A stretch of 64,000 bases of DNA from Telmatactis stephensoni (GCA_029948255.1 JALIZF010001816.1:496001-560000); one strand, 5' to 3'. Positions 21,346 to 32,768 are shown, numbered from the stretch's first letter. Numbers and translations: made by a program. Notes: generated by a model from the letters alone, not told the origin.

Positions 21346-22712
21346 GGGACGGACCATTTGATATTTGTAGGGGGGGGGGGGGGTCAATTGTCAGCGTGCT
21401 CGAATTTTTTTTCCTGACCTCCAGTGTTGCACGATATTTTTTTGCTGTGCCAAGCACTTGCACGATATTTTTTTCATTCATTTTTGATATTTTATATATA
21501 CACAGAACGATTGTCTAATTTTTCATTTATAGTCTATATACATAATGTACAAAGCATAGTTGTGCATTTACTACTATAAACGTGGCATAGTTAGTACTGA
21601 TATATCTACATATCTCAACGAAAACAGACTAAAGTTTCATTTGCAAGTACTGGTTAACGGAACTCAAGGTATATCTTCCTCCGAAGTATGTAAAACAGTC
21701 TCCGTACTGATTGAGCCTCTGATTGAATCCGTATATTGAGCACGGGAATCGAAATGGAATTGTTCCATGGGAGTACTGATCGCCGCAACCAAAAAGTTCA
21801 AAGCTTGTTTTTTTGACACTTTCGGGAGGATTTTTACGTTTAACGTAAGCAACCACCCACCCTGAGTAAAATATGTTATATATACTAATGAAAGTGTTGA
21901 AAAGGCAGAATATGATAGTATTCATCTAGTTGCGAGCGCGGAGCGCGAGCCACTCATCAAAAATTGAGCTACAAGTGATCACAACGACTCACTCCAGCAC
22001 TTTCCCATAGACGCTGGATGCTTTCGTAATGCTGCACATGAGCGTCACTCGAGAAAGACTAACCTGTTAAGATAATTTGACCTGCATTGTTGTTTATTTA
22101 TGTTAAAAATACGAGCGCGAAGCGCGAGCCGCTCAGTAAAAATTAAAATATAGATAATCACAGAGACCACTTTCCTGTGGACATGGGATGCTCTTGTAGT
22201 GCATATTAGCATTAGTAAAGAAAGACTAAAGTAACAAGATGAATTAGCCTATGGTGCTATTCATTTCTGCCTATGCGAGTGCGAAGCACGAGCCACTCGG
22301 TAAAAGTTCAGTCGTGTAGATGTCTGTGTAGTCATTACACAGTGAATATCCTGTGCATGCCTTTACAATTTTCTTAAGGATCAAATAATTGATCCTTCCA
22401 CAAAGATTTGTGCTACTTGCTATCCCCAGACTATATGTTACTTATGGCGAGCGCGAAGCGCGAGCCGCTTGGCAGAAATTGTGCATTGCAAAGGAGTTGA
22501 ATGTCGGTCTCTCATAACAGTTCAATTCCAACAATATATTTCGATTCCAAGTAGCTGAGTCTTCAAGCACATCACTGACTTCCATGCTTGCTCGATATTT
22601 TTTTTAATGGCAGATAAGCTTGCACGATATTTTTTTTAAGGTTCGAGAGCTTGCTCGATATTTTTTTGGGGATTTAACCCACCCCCCCTACAAATATCAA
22701 ATGGTCCGTCCC
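21346..22712. mobile_element. PIF/Harbinger-like element Z with TAA target duplication
   Basis: The ends GGGACGGACCATTTGATATT and AATATCAAATGGTCCGTCCC are flanked by TAA at 21343-21345 and 22713-22715. A G-run follows the left TIR and a C-run precedes the right one. A 3-bp TWA target duplication is characteristic of PIF/Harbinger. The 1,367-bp body has tandem gcacgatattttttt motifs and a GCGAG repeat. The 98-residue minus-strand ORF inside (21629-21925) is not recognised as a transposase. Confidence 0.65.
21930..22475. repeat. Four spaced copies of a gagcgcgaagcgcgagcc motif
   Basis: Copies start near 21930, 22110, 22273 and 22445, about 165-180 bp apart. Each is followed by a sequence like actcagtaaaaatt. 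They form the internal repeat of element Z and stand out as GC-rich islands in AT-rich DNA. Confidence 0.7.
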
Positions 22713-22962
22713 TAACCGTCAAAAATGGTTACTAGAGAATGCGTTACGAAAGTCATTAAACTTAATCCCCTATCAGTTTACGAACTAGCAGTGTCAAACG
22801 GCTTTATATTACACGCTCATGTAATTTGCTGTAATAGGATGCTCACCGGATGTTGATCGTACATTAACGATCTCATGTCACAGGAATCCCGGCAAATATT
22901 AGCATTTCGATAAAGTATAGAAATATAGCTGAATAAAGCCGGGTTCCCTGTGCCGTACCTCT

Positions 22963-23739
22963 TATTTTGGTTCATGCCTGCGGTAGCGAAAGTGATTATT
23001 GGATTAATGGTGGACCAATGAGGATCACCGTAGTGACTGATGGGTAGTGTTAATTTGATTACAAAATGGCGGCGTTGAGGGGCGCTGTGCATGAAGTGTT
23101 GTGTGTTTAGTGTGTATTATCTGTCATTACTTCTTTTATCAAGAAATTGGATTATACTTTATTTGGAATTATGGCTATTTTGGCGGTGTTTTCGAAATTC
23201 AAAACAAGTTGTCCGAGTTATTCCCGCTCGACCTTTCGTGAGTGAACGATCTAAAATCTGTTTGTGTCCGCGTAAAAGTAACAATGTTTCTTTGTGAACG
23301 TGAAAGAAAAGACCAAATATTTTTTCATGATTTGATTTTACAAAGGGGGTACAGTGAAATGTTGTTGTTCACAGCGATGCAGCTGAGTTCAGAGTTTACT
23401 ATGAGTTAGTTTAATTTATTATGTCCGAGAATTGAATCGATCTCTGCCTTAATTCTAAACAGAAAAAGAGCACTGAAAATAGAATTCTTTATAGTCTCAA
23501 CCCATGGGCGAAACAAAGATAATTCCTGGATTTTATTTACTAGGCAAGAATCTAAGAATTATTTCAATTCTAGATATCAAACAACAACCGATAGTTTTGT
23601 AGTCAGTATTTGAAAGTAATCATATTTTAGTTCGTCGTAATCGTATTACTTCGCCGTCAAATATTTTTTCACTGAACACTGAATGTTACAAGTGTCGTCG
23701 AAATAGATGAGCTGATTTTAGACGATATATCGATTCACC
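22963..23739. other. Spacer in element X, no gene seen
   Basis: No ORF of credible length, RNA signature or repeat is visible between element Y and the palindrome. Confidence 0.4.
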
Positions 23740-24283
23740 CAAGGGCGCTAAGGCAAATATTGGTGGTTTTCTGAGCCGTTAGACTTCGATATTATAAGTC
23801 AATAAATTGTCACTTATCTGTTAAACTGTTATATCCTGGCTTGATAAGATTTGCTTATTTTTTCGTCGATTAGTTGTGTATAAACACTACAAAATCTGCC
23901 GTATAACGAACTACTGCATCCTAGCTACCGCGTGACCCGTTACGTAAGCGGTACGCGTCGGTTAATAAGTTAATATCCCCTAAATAACCAAGAAAAACTG
24001 GTTTTTCTTGGTTATTTAGGGGATATTAACTTATTAACCGACGCGTACCGCTTACGTAACGGGTCACGCGGTAGTTAGGATGCAGTAGTTCGTTATGTAC
24101 GATTGAACCGATTGAACCGTTGGTCACGGCAGATTTTGTAGTGTTTATACACAACTAATCGACGAAAAAATAAGCAAATCAAGCCAGGATATAACAATTT
24201 AACAGATAAGTGACAATTTATTGACTTATAATATCGAAGTCTAACGGCTCAGAAAACCACCAATATTTGCCTTAGCGCCCTTG
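23740..24283. mobile_element. 544-bp foldback element: nearly perfect palindrome with 7-bp target duplication
   Basis: The left arm 23740-23998 and right arm 24001-24283 are reverse complements, separated by only two bases. Differences are a ~29-bp insertion in the right arm (gattgaaccgattgaaccg) and a 5-bp insertion in the left. The ends are CAAGGGCGCTAAGG and CCTTAGCGCCCTTG. ATTCACC is duplicated at 23733-23739 and 24284-24290, so this is a transposed element and not a chance structure. CAAGGGCG-type ends recall hAT MITEs. Confidence 0.8.
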
Positions 24284-24556
24284 ATTCACCTATTCCTTGC
24301 CATAACCAAAACATGAAACTTCTCTGTCAACAGCTTCTTTGTTCGAAAGCTATCTTGCTGTGAAAGTTAGTCATTTGAAATGACCATCTTTGCGGTTCAC
24401 ATAGTGTTGACATTTAAAAAACATTTTCAGTTAAAATAAGACTGATTTTCTACTTATCTCCAACACCTTCAAACCACAAGAACTCGGGTTTGTGGTCTAT
24501 TTGCGACGCCTTCAGAGCCGCGCAAAACCAAATTCAATGGTCCGGGGCTCCTCATG

Positions 24557-25545
24557 TTACAGAGCCCGATAAAAATGTACAAAATTTTGCGCGACTTTCA
24601 CTCGGAGAGATGTTGATGTTGGAGGTGAGGATGCGGTACGTAAAATTGTTTAGACTAGGCGCATTTTCGAAAAATCAGATACCTGGAGGCATTTTGGGGT
24701 AGAGGCTGGTAACATAATTATTCTAAACTGATTTTTCATGCTGAATGCGAATATGACTGTTACCAAGACGTATTCTGCAATCTTATACAAGTAAATGACG
24801 TATTTTGTGAATTGCTACAGTCATTTCATGCTAACGGCTATTTCATGTAATTCCAAAAGTTCCCAAACTTAAAAACAATAACCATGGCCGGAAAGAGCAT
24901 ATCAAAATCAATAAAACTGTCTGTGAAGTTTGAAGGATATCAGTTGAAAAATCAAGGAGATACGAATTTTCAAAAATCGAAATTTGTTTGTATCTCTTGC
25001 ATAACTGTAAGTGTTTTCATACAAAATTTCGTTTGAAAGCCTCATAGGGAACCAAGTCTAGCTGCATGATTTGGAATTCAAATTTTCTAATCACAGAGAC
25101 AATTCTGGGGGGCTCGGCACTCCCATGGGGGATGACAGTCCTACCTGTTAGGATTCAAAGTCACGGGATTGGATTCGGAACCATTCTAGGATATTCACGG
25201 GTAGACACTTAGTGTGAATATGTCCCGAAGTTTGAAATCTTGTTTCTGTGTATATGTTCCTACTTCAGGGTTTAAATTGGTACTTAGAAAAACACCTTTG
25301 TATGTTACAGGCCTAGAATTTTAAGCAAATACAAAGTAGATTTCGCTGTCGAGTTGACTATCGCTATGAAAGGGGTAACATTTCAGTATGAGAGATATCA
25401 TGATGGACATATAGTATAGATATATCATGGACTACGGTCATGAAGGGGGTAACATTGTCTTGTCTACTTGAACGCTTATGATACCATATTTTTTTCAGTC
25501 CGCTCTTCTATTTAACGTCCTTTACCTTAACTTCCTTTACTTTAC
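24557..25545. other. Intergenic stretch without supported gene
   Basis: The first ~120 bases continue the repeat also seen at 61840-61900. Beyond that there is no ORF or repeat I can support. Confidence 0.4.
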
Positions 25546-27357
25546 CAAGAGACCATAATACTAAGAAAGCCGGCAAAACTCGACAGTATTGATGTCTGTG
25601 CGATGTTCGCGGCGACTAAGGCTATTTTTAGTAACTTCGCCATCGCGCGTGCAAGGCTCTCAAACGATAGAAATCCCGTCCGCGTGTACGTCAAAAATCA
25701 AATTCTACTGTTCTAGATTCTGTTCGGCCTTGCTTGCGCGCGATGGCGTTATCACTTAAAAGAAGACGCTATGATAGCGTTCACTTGGGTAAAACGAGGA
25801 AGCTCGAGTAACAAAGCCTGCTTGCAAAGGCCACTTGGGTAATTTTGCACACCTGCATGCTCGGTCTATTATTACGATTATTACGGAAAAATATCAGGCC
25901 AAGGTTTTGACAGTGCGGACCTAGCCCGTAGGGCTTTAAGAAAGTACATTTAAGTCTCAGCTGAATTTGTATGGTTTACTTACACGCGCGTAGAAATTAA
26001 ACAGCAAACTCATAACAAGCTTGTATGAATTATCCAGTTTTAAAATTGTTTAAAGTACTTAACTTTACTGACGCTTTAAGTCTTCAAACGTGCCTCAAGA
26101 TTGTTCTTGAAATGGGAAATCAGTTTTGATGATCATCCAGCAAAAGAAAAAAAGCATAAAACCGTAAAATCCATAAACAGTCATTGTCGTAACTTCTTGA
26201 CTTTGCAAAGAACCCTTTATGCACTTAGAAATGTTCACGGAAATTTATTCTTTTATTTATTCTTTCCTCTGTTTATTTATGAAATCATTCATACTGGACT
26301 TTGATTGGTTCTCCTATTTCCCTAAAGGTTTGGAATAGTCCTATTAGCATCACAATGAAACTTCGCTGAATAGACTACCCCGATTAGTCAATAAAAACAT
26401 TAAGTGTCTAGGTAGCGCAGCGGTCTAAGGTGATATCTAAAGGTATGGAAGGTATGGATTAGGGTCCGGATATCGTCTCCCTCCCTGGCCTTCGGGCTAA
26501 GTCAACTGTTATATGTAGCACCGGGATAGCGTAGAAGTGGCCGAAATCTTCATCCGTAACGTAAGTCGATTCGATGTCTCAGCTTCTATGAATGTCTCGG
26601 GAGAATCGTCCCAAATTTTATTTTTAGCTTTTTCCTATTTTTTCAATTATCTAGTTATTCTTTTCCCATTTGCGGGGGGTCCGATGTAAGGGTTATAGGT
26701 TCGAGCCGTGTGTAGGTCGGAATATTTTTCTTTTATTCCCCCTTTTCCCTTCCTTTTTACTCTCTTTTTTTTTCGGTTTCTTAATACTTAAATTTTAGCT
26801 TTTTCTGAATTTTTAATTTTTGCAATCTGTTCTAATATAAATATTAAATTGCATCATTATTAATTTATTCAAATTTTGTTCTATTTATTTCTTGAATATG
26901 TTACCGATTTTTACTTGACTGGTTTGTATGGTAAACGCGTTTAATTTCGTGAGAGATTTTAATAGTCTTCTTTGTTCCTAACTTTAATAGCAATCCGTCC
27001 TCATATTCCTGCTAATATAGTGCCCTGTCAATTTAAATTAATCCCTCTTGAGTAAATTAAAGGTACATTTTGTCTTCTTCTTATCGAGCCTCACTTTGTT
27101 CTATGAGCGAACGAACGAATGAATGAAAGGATGAATCAACGAATGAATGACTAAATCAGTGAACAAACCACACCAAGCAAGGCTTGGATTGAAATGGCGA
27201 AAGCAAAAGGTCCTGTGCGCGCACGTCAAAAATCAAATTCTATTGTTTGAGAGCCTTGCGCGCGCGATGGCCAAGTTACTAAAAATAGCCTTAGCCGCCA
27301 CTAACATCGCACAGACATCAATACTGAGTTTCGCTCTCTACGTATTATGGTCTCTTG
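25546..27357. mobile_element. 1.8-kb TIR element, CAAGAGACCATAATAC ends
   Basis: CAAGAGACCATAATAC is inverted at 27342-27357, and inverted similarity runs about 140 bp inward on both sides, including the ctcgcgcgcgatggcgaagt region. The target duplication is not clear. No transposase is visible. The interior holds a tRNA-like A-box/B-box pair and GAAC/GAAT repeats near 27110-27170. Confidence 0.6.
26405..26730 (+). mobile_element. Possible decayed tRNA-derived SINE with separated A and B boxes
   Basis: Bases 26405-26432 (ggtagcgcagcggtctaagg) resemble a tRNA A-box arm. Bases 26690-26715 (ttataggttcgagccgtgtg) contain a B-box-like GGTTCGAGCC. About 250 bases separate them, so this is not a functional tRNA gene. 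An interrupted SINE is possible, or chance. Confidence 0.25.
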
Positions 27358-28220
27358 ACTTAATCCATCCCTCCCTCCCATCCCTCCCTTGAGTTTCACT
27401 TCAGTGCTCATGTCACTCACTTATGACTATGCTACGGTAGACACTTGAATTGACTTCCTTGATGCTTCCTATAACCTGATCTGCTTCGCTGAAGTAAGGC
27501 CACTTAAGGTAAGATATTCTTTTTAGTTGCCCAAGAACTCTGTGACAGTCTGTTCAGGAGTATTGTATTGTGGCTCCGTGCCGGTACACCCATTTCAAAA
27601 AACGCTGAGGATCGGATATTGAACCTGAACGATCGAGTAACTACCTACAAGTTTTTGATATATACAAAGCTAAATGATATTGTTTGTTTAGACTTTGGAA
27701 TATTAGTAATGAATTGAGAATTGTACTTTTTGTATTTTGTTGATGAAACACAAAAGTAAAAAATCATGTTCGGTCTCAAATTCAGCAGAATTGATCAACA
27801 TCAACGTTTTCGTAAAATAGGTGGATACTCACTTTAAAACAGAGCCAGGCATAAAAGCTACAGATGAACACGTTTGAAAACTCCAAAGCTCGAGTGCCTC
27901 GAGCTATACTAGCAGTTGCTCATTCAGTCACTCATTCGTGCAGCTGAATTGAGTTTTCATCTTCTCTAACTAAGTTTGACGTCTCTATCAAATTATTAAT
28001 TTAAGTTAATGTTGGGAATATTATATATTGCATGCTCTTTCTTCGTGTCCAGCAAAATTACTTTGGAATCTATAGACTGTCATAATCAGACATAAATCAG
28101 TTTCCTGTTATTATAATGGCTGTAATGACTTCTCAATCTTAGTACATTAGTACTTCATTCTGAACAGGACTAGTTTGAATTTTTTACACAGTTCAATTCA
28201 TTTTGGAAAATAAACTGAAG
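27358..28220. repeat. Diverged copy of the mid cassette, with MITE
   Basis: The order of faint matches (cacttaaggtaagatattct near 27501, then the MITE, then ttctctaact... and tttggaatct...) follows the mid cassette of the ROCO units. The donor-like GT lies at 27509-27510. Divergence is high. Confidence 0.4.
27585..27827. mobile_element. TA-target MITE, TACACC(C/T)ATTTC family (copy e)
   Basis: The start TACACCCATTTCAAAAAACG is inverted imperfectly at the right end as cgttttcgtaaaataggtgg-ata. It is more diverged than the copies in the ROCO units. Confidence 0.6.
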
Positions 28221-28230
28221 CTAAAATCGA

Positions 28231-28829
28231 AGGTGTTAATTAGCCTCCTCCGCAGGCGTCTTCATAATCTAAGAATTTGAATTTTTACGTATCTTGGGTT
28301 TCCTGTTTTGCTGGTAGAGAGGTACTAGGCGCTAGTTTGTTTTTTGGAACGGTGAGTGTAACAGGAGATTCCACAGGAATCCCACCGGAATCGCAAAGAG
28401 ATTTAGAGAATATTAGAGATGCCTGCGGAGGAGGCTAGGTGTTAATGGGGTTAACAGTTACCTGAGATTTGGCCAAAAAAATAGCAGTTAACTGAGATTT
28501 GGCCCAAAAATTAGTAGTTAACTGATAACCTGTGATAAATAAAAATTTAGCAGTTAACTGATTTTTGAGTACCATTGGGACCTTTAGGTGCAGTTAACGT
28601 GATTTTGTGTTATAGATTCAGTATTGATTTGACCAAGGTTCAGCCTTAAATGACTTGACCTGCTGAAGTTAAGAACAATTCTAGTCATTATTTAATTTTT
28701 TTCGCTTTAAGAAATAATAGTTAATAGTTAACTTCAATAAGTTAATGATTAACTGCAATTAGTAGTTAACTGAGAATTGTAAAAAAAATTAGTAGTTAAC
28801 TGATATTGGGGTACCCCCATTATCACCCT
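28231..28829. mobile_element. MITE with 10-bp target duplication and internal GTTAACTGA repeats
   Basis: The ends AGGTGTTAATGGGG (split by the nested element) and CCCCATTATCACCCT are flanked by a perfect CTAAAATCGA at 28221-28230 and 28830-28839. Degenerate repeats of agtagttaactgagatttgg fill the body. A 9-11 bp duplication is compatible with Mutator-type transposition. Confidence 0.7.
28241..28437. mobile_element. 197-bp MITE with 9-bp target duplication, nested in the MITE at 28231
   Basis: The TIRs are TAGCCTCCTCCGCAGGCGTC and GATGCCTGCGGAGGAGGCTA. GGTGTTAAT is duplicated exactly at 28232-28240 and 28438-28446; this is the host MITE's own left end, so the order of insertion is certain. 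The 9-bp duplication suggests a MULE-derived MITE. Confidence 0.8.
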
Positions 28830-29005
28830 CTAAAATCGAGAAAAATATTATTATTTTGAAAATTATTGACTGTATATTAAATTCCATGTATAAATCTAAA
28901 CTGACTGATCTTCTTTGATGATGTTGATGTTGTTAGCGAGAACCAAAGCCATTTGACATATTAAGGTTGTATTTTTTCAGTTGTCCGAAGACCGACTCCT
29001 GCCGT

Positions 29006-29276
29006 TATACGCATTTAGAAAACGTTGACAGTCGGAAATCTGACTTCTGATCATGAGACGAAGTAACTACAGCTGCAACTAACTGCAATTAAATTTTGAT
29101 ATGTGCAAAGCTAAATGATGTCGTTTGTTCGATCACTGGAGTATTTATAGTTATGAATTTTTACTCACGAATTGTGCTTTTTTCGGCATATTTTAATCAG
29201 TAAACACAGAAGCCCAAAAATTAAGCTCGGGCTCGGTTTGAGATTGACTGACATCAACGTTTTTCGAAATAGGTAT
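29006..29276. mobile_element. TA-target MITE, TATACG/CATTT family (copy f)
   Basis: Left tatacgcatttagaaaacgt and right acgtttttcgaaataggtata are imperfect inverted ends. It is the most diverged member of the TACACCTATTTC family in the window. Confidence 0.5.
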
Positions 29277-29339
29277 ACACATGCTTTTGGACTCCCAATA
29301 CAAACAACTCGAGTGGTGAGCTAGTGGCAACAAATATAT

Positions 29340-29800
29340 ACTGAATATGGTTATAATTTCATCTTCTCTAACTTGAGTTGCGCATCTCTGTATTTATTTA
29401 TTACCTTAAATTGTAGGAAATATTGCTCTTTCTCTATGGATTATTGTGACTTTGGAATTTAGAATATAAACTCGTTTCCTGTTCCTGTTTCCTTTTATAT
29501 TCAAACTGTGTTTGTTAATTAGTGAACTACCGCATTCTGAACAGGACACGAAATTACCGGCGTAGCCTCCTACGCACACGCAGGCGCTTCTATTTTCCGG
29601 TTCCCTCCAGTTCCCAGTTCCCTCTCCAAATAATGCCGTTCAATATATTTTGGAATATATACACCTGTTGCTGTTCATGACGAGAAAATACGCAATCATT
29701 TGTGCCAAACGCCAGTCAATAATGCATAGATACATTCACTGGGGCCAAATGGACACCCAACTGCGCCGGGAACTATTGTTCAAGAACAAAATTTAGTATT
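29340..29800. repeat. Dispersed ~460-bp repeat R (copy 1 of 3)
   Basis: The block containing ttgcgcatctctgt, gaacaggacacgaaattacc and cactggggccaaatggacac recurs at 31085-31545 almost unchanged and in part at 33782-34050. It includes a fragment like the TAGCCTCCT...CGCAGGCG MITE end. It does not encode a recognisable protein. Confidence 0.75.
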
Positions 29801-30309
29801 TTCTGACAATTATTTGATGTCCATATCTCCCTTAATAATGAGTCTCATATTTATTCAATAGCACTCTTTTATATCATAACACTAACAGTACAATAATATG
29901 AATTTTAAATGTAATATATATTATGAAACTACTGATCGAAGAAGAAAGCATTGCAAACAAAACTTGGAAGCAGGCTTTTCTGCATGCACAGTTAATGTTT
30001 CTTACGTTTATCTTTATCTCAGATTAGGGAATGCTCGCTTATTTGCAAGGTTTTCGTTCCAGTCGCTTGTGCCATCACGCCAAGTATTGAAGCAGCTGAA
30101 GTTATATGGCCAGCTTTACAGATGTTCACGTGTTACAACGTGATTGATTTATAGTTCTATTTATGTTGCATGTGATGACACAAAACGTCAATAAGCAGCG
30201 GATCAAGTATTAGTGAGGATTCTTAATCCATTACAGGATTATAATAATCCATTACTGGATTTTATAATAATCCTATTATAATCCATCATTATTATAATCC
30301 GCGGATTAA
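29801..30309. other. AT-rich spacer with palindromic TAATCC repeats
   Basis: The part from 30215 to 30318 consists of alternating aatccatta and ggattataat motifs and can form many small hairpins. The 81-residue ORF at 29898-30143 has no recognisable feature. Confidence 0.4.
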
Positions 30310-30604
30310 TATTAATCGGGGTTGTCCTGAACGTTGTGGTTCCGCGGGTTCAAGTCCCACTCGGGCGCTCGGACCATATATGTGATCTGAGTTTGTTCAG
30401 TTTGTTTGATGTGTTGTTCTCTACCATGCCATGTTTTTTCCGGGTTCTGCGGTTTTTCCTCCCTCATTCAGCAAAAAAACAACATATCAGTTGAGCGTTG
30501 TATGTAAAATGTTTAATGTAGAGGTAGTGCGTGTGAGTGCCAGCAATTGAAGAACCACTACGTAGATATGCTGCTGTGATAAAAAGATTATTTATTTATT
30601 TAAC
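30310..30604 (+). mobile_element. tRNA-derived SINE, 5'-truncated
   Basis: The B box in gcgggttcaagtcccactcg is followed by gatgtgttgttctctaccat, a pyrimidine-rich segment, and a tail of attatttatttattta. The same order is seen in the full-length copies at 32990 and 59625. The A-box part is missing here. Confidence 0.7.
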
Positions 30605-31084
30605 TGATGAGCCGGGTAACACTTGATAGTAATTTTGGTAACTGATAAACTGGTGGCCTCCGTTTTCACTGTCGACTGGCGTTTTTTAACCTCTTATTTT
30701 TTTCCTTTTCCTTTCTTCCTAGATATTAAGTTATTTCACTTGAAAGAAACTTAAGCTGACTGTCAGGTATATTTACCTGTCAGGTAAATATATTTTTTGA
30801 ATTCTGACATCATAACGATCAGTTGTTTAAACGCTAGGGATCACGGCCGTGGGAAGGGGACAAAACAACAAAACAAAAAAACTTGATATAAAATGCTTTT
30901 TACAAAGCGAAGAAAAAAAAAAAAACCAGACATCAAATGCAATAAATATACGATTTATAAGTAATGCCATGGCATTAAGGGATATTAGTGATTAGATGTC
31001 CCGAACGTTACGAAATCTCCCGAGGATATATCGCTGAGGTGATCACCATTCCCGTAAAAACCACCGAAGAAATTAACGAACATG
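30605..31084. repeat. Copy of the 5' flank cassette (partial)
   Basis: It matches 33305-33781 and 46400-46850 (actgatgagccgggtaacac ... accattcccgtaaaaacc). It is followed by repeat R instead of the rest of the ROCO upstream region, so it looks like an abortive or partial duplication. Confidence 0.7.
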
Positions 31085-31545
31085 TATAATTTCATCTTCT
31101 CTAACTTGAGTTGCGCATCTCTGTATTAATATATTACCTTAAATTGTAGGAAATATTGCTCTTTTTCTATGGGTTGTGACTTTGGAATTTAGATTATAAC
31201 TCGTTTCCTGTTCCTGTTTCCTTTTATATTCAAACTGTGTTTGTTAATTAGTGAACTACCGCATTCTGAACAGGACACGAAATTACCGGCGTAGCCTCCT
31301 ACGCACACGCAGGCGCTTCTATTCTCCGGTTCCCTCCAGTTCCCGTGCAGTTCCCTCTCCAAATAACGCCGTTCAATATATTTTGGAATATATACACCTT
31401 TTGCTGTTCATGACGAGAAAATACGCAATCATTTGTGCCAAACGCCAGTCAATAATGCATAGATACATTCACTGGGGCCAAATGGACACCCAACTGCGCC
31501 GGGAACTATTGTTCAAGAACAAAACTTGCATAATCATAAGGATTC
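31085..31545. repeat. Dispersed repeat R (copy 2 of 3)
   Basis: It is nearly identical to 29340-29800. The pair SINE plus flank cassette plus R (30310-31545) parallels 32990-34050. Confidence 0.75.
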
Positions 31546-31784
31546 GTTAACGTTTGTAGACATTCATATGCATTTACGTCCTAAGACAAACAATTTGGAA
31601 AAAGAAACTTTCAAGAGCATGAATATAACTACAATTAAGAAATAGAGAATATTCATTTGAGACAAATAAACATTTATGTGAATGAATATCATGTTCATTA
31701 ACATTGATGTACACTAATTGTAATGACGTCACCTCCCGGAAGGGAGGGGGGGGGGGGTACTCCTATATATTTGCTATCGAGTTT
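31546..31784. other. Spacer ending in a G-rich run
   Basis: No gene is seen. Bases 31741-31780 (gggaggggggggggg-tactcctatata) repeat the motif following the poly-G run at 11405. Confidence 0.5.
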
Positions 31785-31895
31785 CATTCTTGACTGATTC
31801 TGATTGTGCAAGCTGTGACTTGCTTTGACCGCCTTGACTGAGGCTTGCTGAAGTGCTGGTGTTAGTTGTCAATGAAATTCAAGACCATTTAAGGT
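31785..31895 (+). promoter_or_regulatory. Putative first-exon end and donor upstream of ROCO copy 2
   Basis: The block ttgactgattctgattgtgc ... gaaattcaagaccatttaag ends at GTAAGACATAC (GT at 31894-31895). With the acceptor at 34987 it would give an intron of about 3.1 kb leading to the copy-2 start codon. This is inferred from conservation between units. Confidence 0.4.
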
Positions 31896-32540
31896 AAGAC
31901 ATACTTCTTCTATCTGTTTTTTATCTCTTTTCATAAATGATATACTTAAAGAAACCCAGCCGCATATTATGGTTTGGAATTCAAAATCATTTGGAATCAT
32001 TGCACATAACTTACTGCGTGCATGTTGAGGAAAGATCTCATCAGACAAAAACGTTAAACAAATTCAACTGCCTTCTCATCAAATTTGAGAGTTTGAGAAC
32101 AAAATCGATATCACTTTCTGATAAATATGTACTTTTACAATCTTTTACAATCAACCACTTTCAGTGATGAAGAAGTCGCTGGAAATATTGTCTTCCTCTT
32201 TTGAATTCAGAGTCAGACTTTGGAATTCAGATTATATATTTGCTGTGGTTTTGAAACTTCTGCTTTGTTTATCACGTTGAGTACTGTTTCTGTTGGAAAT
32301 TTCTATCGCCTGTTCTAAATAGAGAATTAGTTTACGCTATTCAATATCTTCGTCCAAACGTTAACTGAAGCTAAAATGTTAAATCAATTTGGAAAGTTTA
32401 GCAAATAAAATAGATAGACGTGTTAATTGTTATAAATTCCATGTATGTAAAAACTTCACGTGATGTCTGCTTTAATTATCCTCCGCAGACAACCAGTTCG
32501 GGATAAATTGTTTAGGTTTTAGATAAGATGAGATAAGATG
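31896..32540. repeat. Mid cassette of the unit leading to ROCO copy 2 (partial)
   Basis: It matches 17035-17520 plus 18830-19540 in unit 1 and 45563-46150 in unit 3. It lacks the two transposons present in unit 1. There is no ORF of note. Confidence 0.7.
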
Positions 32541-32544
32541 AGTG

Positions 32545-32768
32545 TTATTTTTCTGTACGTCTTTCATTTAGTATTATATTATTTAATTGACCACATGTCG
32601 TAAATCTAAACATTAACTAGTCGGCTACCTATCTTTGTTTAACCCCGTGGTTATTATAGGTAGCCTGTAACTAATTTCCTGTTTTAAGTTTTAATTGTAA
32701 ATTGTATATATCTAAACTGTGGTACTAAATAAAGACATATTGTATTGTATATTGTATTGTATTGTATT
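32545..32768 (+). mobile_element. 3' end of a retroposon with (ATTGT)n tail
   Basis: The sequence ggtactaaataaagacatat is followed by ttgtattgtatattgtattg. An AATAAA followed by a short repeat tail is typical of the 3' end of CR1/L2-like LINEs or SINEs. It was inserted just before the GATGA array and is absent from units 1 and 3. Confidence 0.55.

Larger units (their letters stand above)
21149..22962. mobile_element. TIR element Y inside X (~200-bp diverged TIRs)
   Basis: The left end gtaccacagggaacccggct is inverted at 22935-22962 (gccgggttccctgtgccgtac). Weaker inverted similarity continues inward for about 200 bp on each side, up to the insertion of element Z. No ORF is supported. Confidence 0.6.
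21136..24556. mobile_element. Composite TIR element X (outermost of a nest)
   Basis: The ends are CATGAGGAGCCCCG and CGGGGCTCCTCATG, 14-bp perfect TIRs. The flanks continue one another when compared with a copy of the same repeat near 61815-61880 (ggttcataacatgtacagag), so 3.4 kb was inserted here. The target duplication is unclear. The element contains elements Y and Z and a 544-bp palindrome. Confidence 0.55.

Noticed and set aside
21629..21925. 98-residue minus-strand ORF in element Z as a Harbinger transposase
   Set aside because: Too short, with no DDE-type spacing or Myb-like motif visible.
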